Source: Lachnospiraceae bacterium (GTDB lineage Bacteria > Bacillota_A > Clostridia > Lachnospirales > Lachnospiraceae). From it: DNA of 5,624 bases. Position 1 is the stretch's first letter, and every line of letters begins with the position of its first letter. The stretch spans positions 1 to 5,624 of the forward strand of contig JAFUEG010000373.1 in the NCBI GenBank assembly GCA_017464045.1, in the 5' to 3' direction. Both the position numbers and the translations under genes were made by a program. Under the pieces are notes generated by a model. The model was not told the DNA's origin. It saw only the letters and a list, made by a program, of their open reading frames with translations, and did no database searches. This document shows, piece by piece, positions 5,606 through 5,624 of this stretch.

Positions 5606-5624
5606 ATACTTATAAAGGCAGAGA

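Overview
The window is AT-rich and all genes read on the + strand. Its protein families and style suggest a Firmicute of class Clostridia, most likely Lachnospiraceae or a close relative. This is inferred from the Clostridia-type pyrB-pyrI pair, the extracellular proteins with D-x-D/N-x-D/N-G-x-P-E-L repeats, a single-pass membrane protein with an Asn/Gln-rich tail, strong Shine-Dalgarno (SD) sites and sigma-A-type promoters. No species can be named from the sequence.

Layout. (1) 2-1033: the 3' part of an acidic protein of unknown function, open to the left edge, with two EF-hand-like 'DxDxxG-x-PEL' motifs. (2) 1034-1248: a gap with a possible broken gene tail (1051-1202, interrupted at an AT-dinucleotide tract), then an unusual translation start region in which a strong SD lies 36 nt from the next start codon, with a hairpin and a 13-codon mini-ORF between them. 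(3) 1249-2649: a 466-residue single-pass membrane protein of unknown function with a large, internally repeated extracytoplasmic part. (4) 2650-2819: a clear sigma-A-type promoter and a structured leader of about 80 nt. (5) 2820-4152: pyrB and pyrI, the catalytic and regulatory chains of aspartate transcarbamoylase, separated by one base. (6) 4153-4303: weak terminator-like elements, then a very good extended -10 promoter and a 5' hairpin. (7) 4304-5605: murA, the first committed enzyme of peptidoglycan synthesis. The last 19 bases hold nothing recognisable.

How the genes relate. pyrB and pyrI form one translational unit whose products assemble into the allosteric enzyme that starts pyrimidine synthesis. 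murA has its own promoter and is probably a separate transcription unit. The two upstream genes look like surface or membrane accessory proteins; nothing ties them functionally to pyrBI or murA.

No mobile element, CRISPR array, tRNA/rRNA or defence cassette was seen. The points most worth checking are regulatory: the SD-hairpin-start arrangement before 1249, the pyrB leader whose second hairpin covers the pyrB SD and which holds a 14-codon ORF ending on the pyrB start codon, and the apparent pseudogene between the first two genes.
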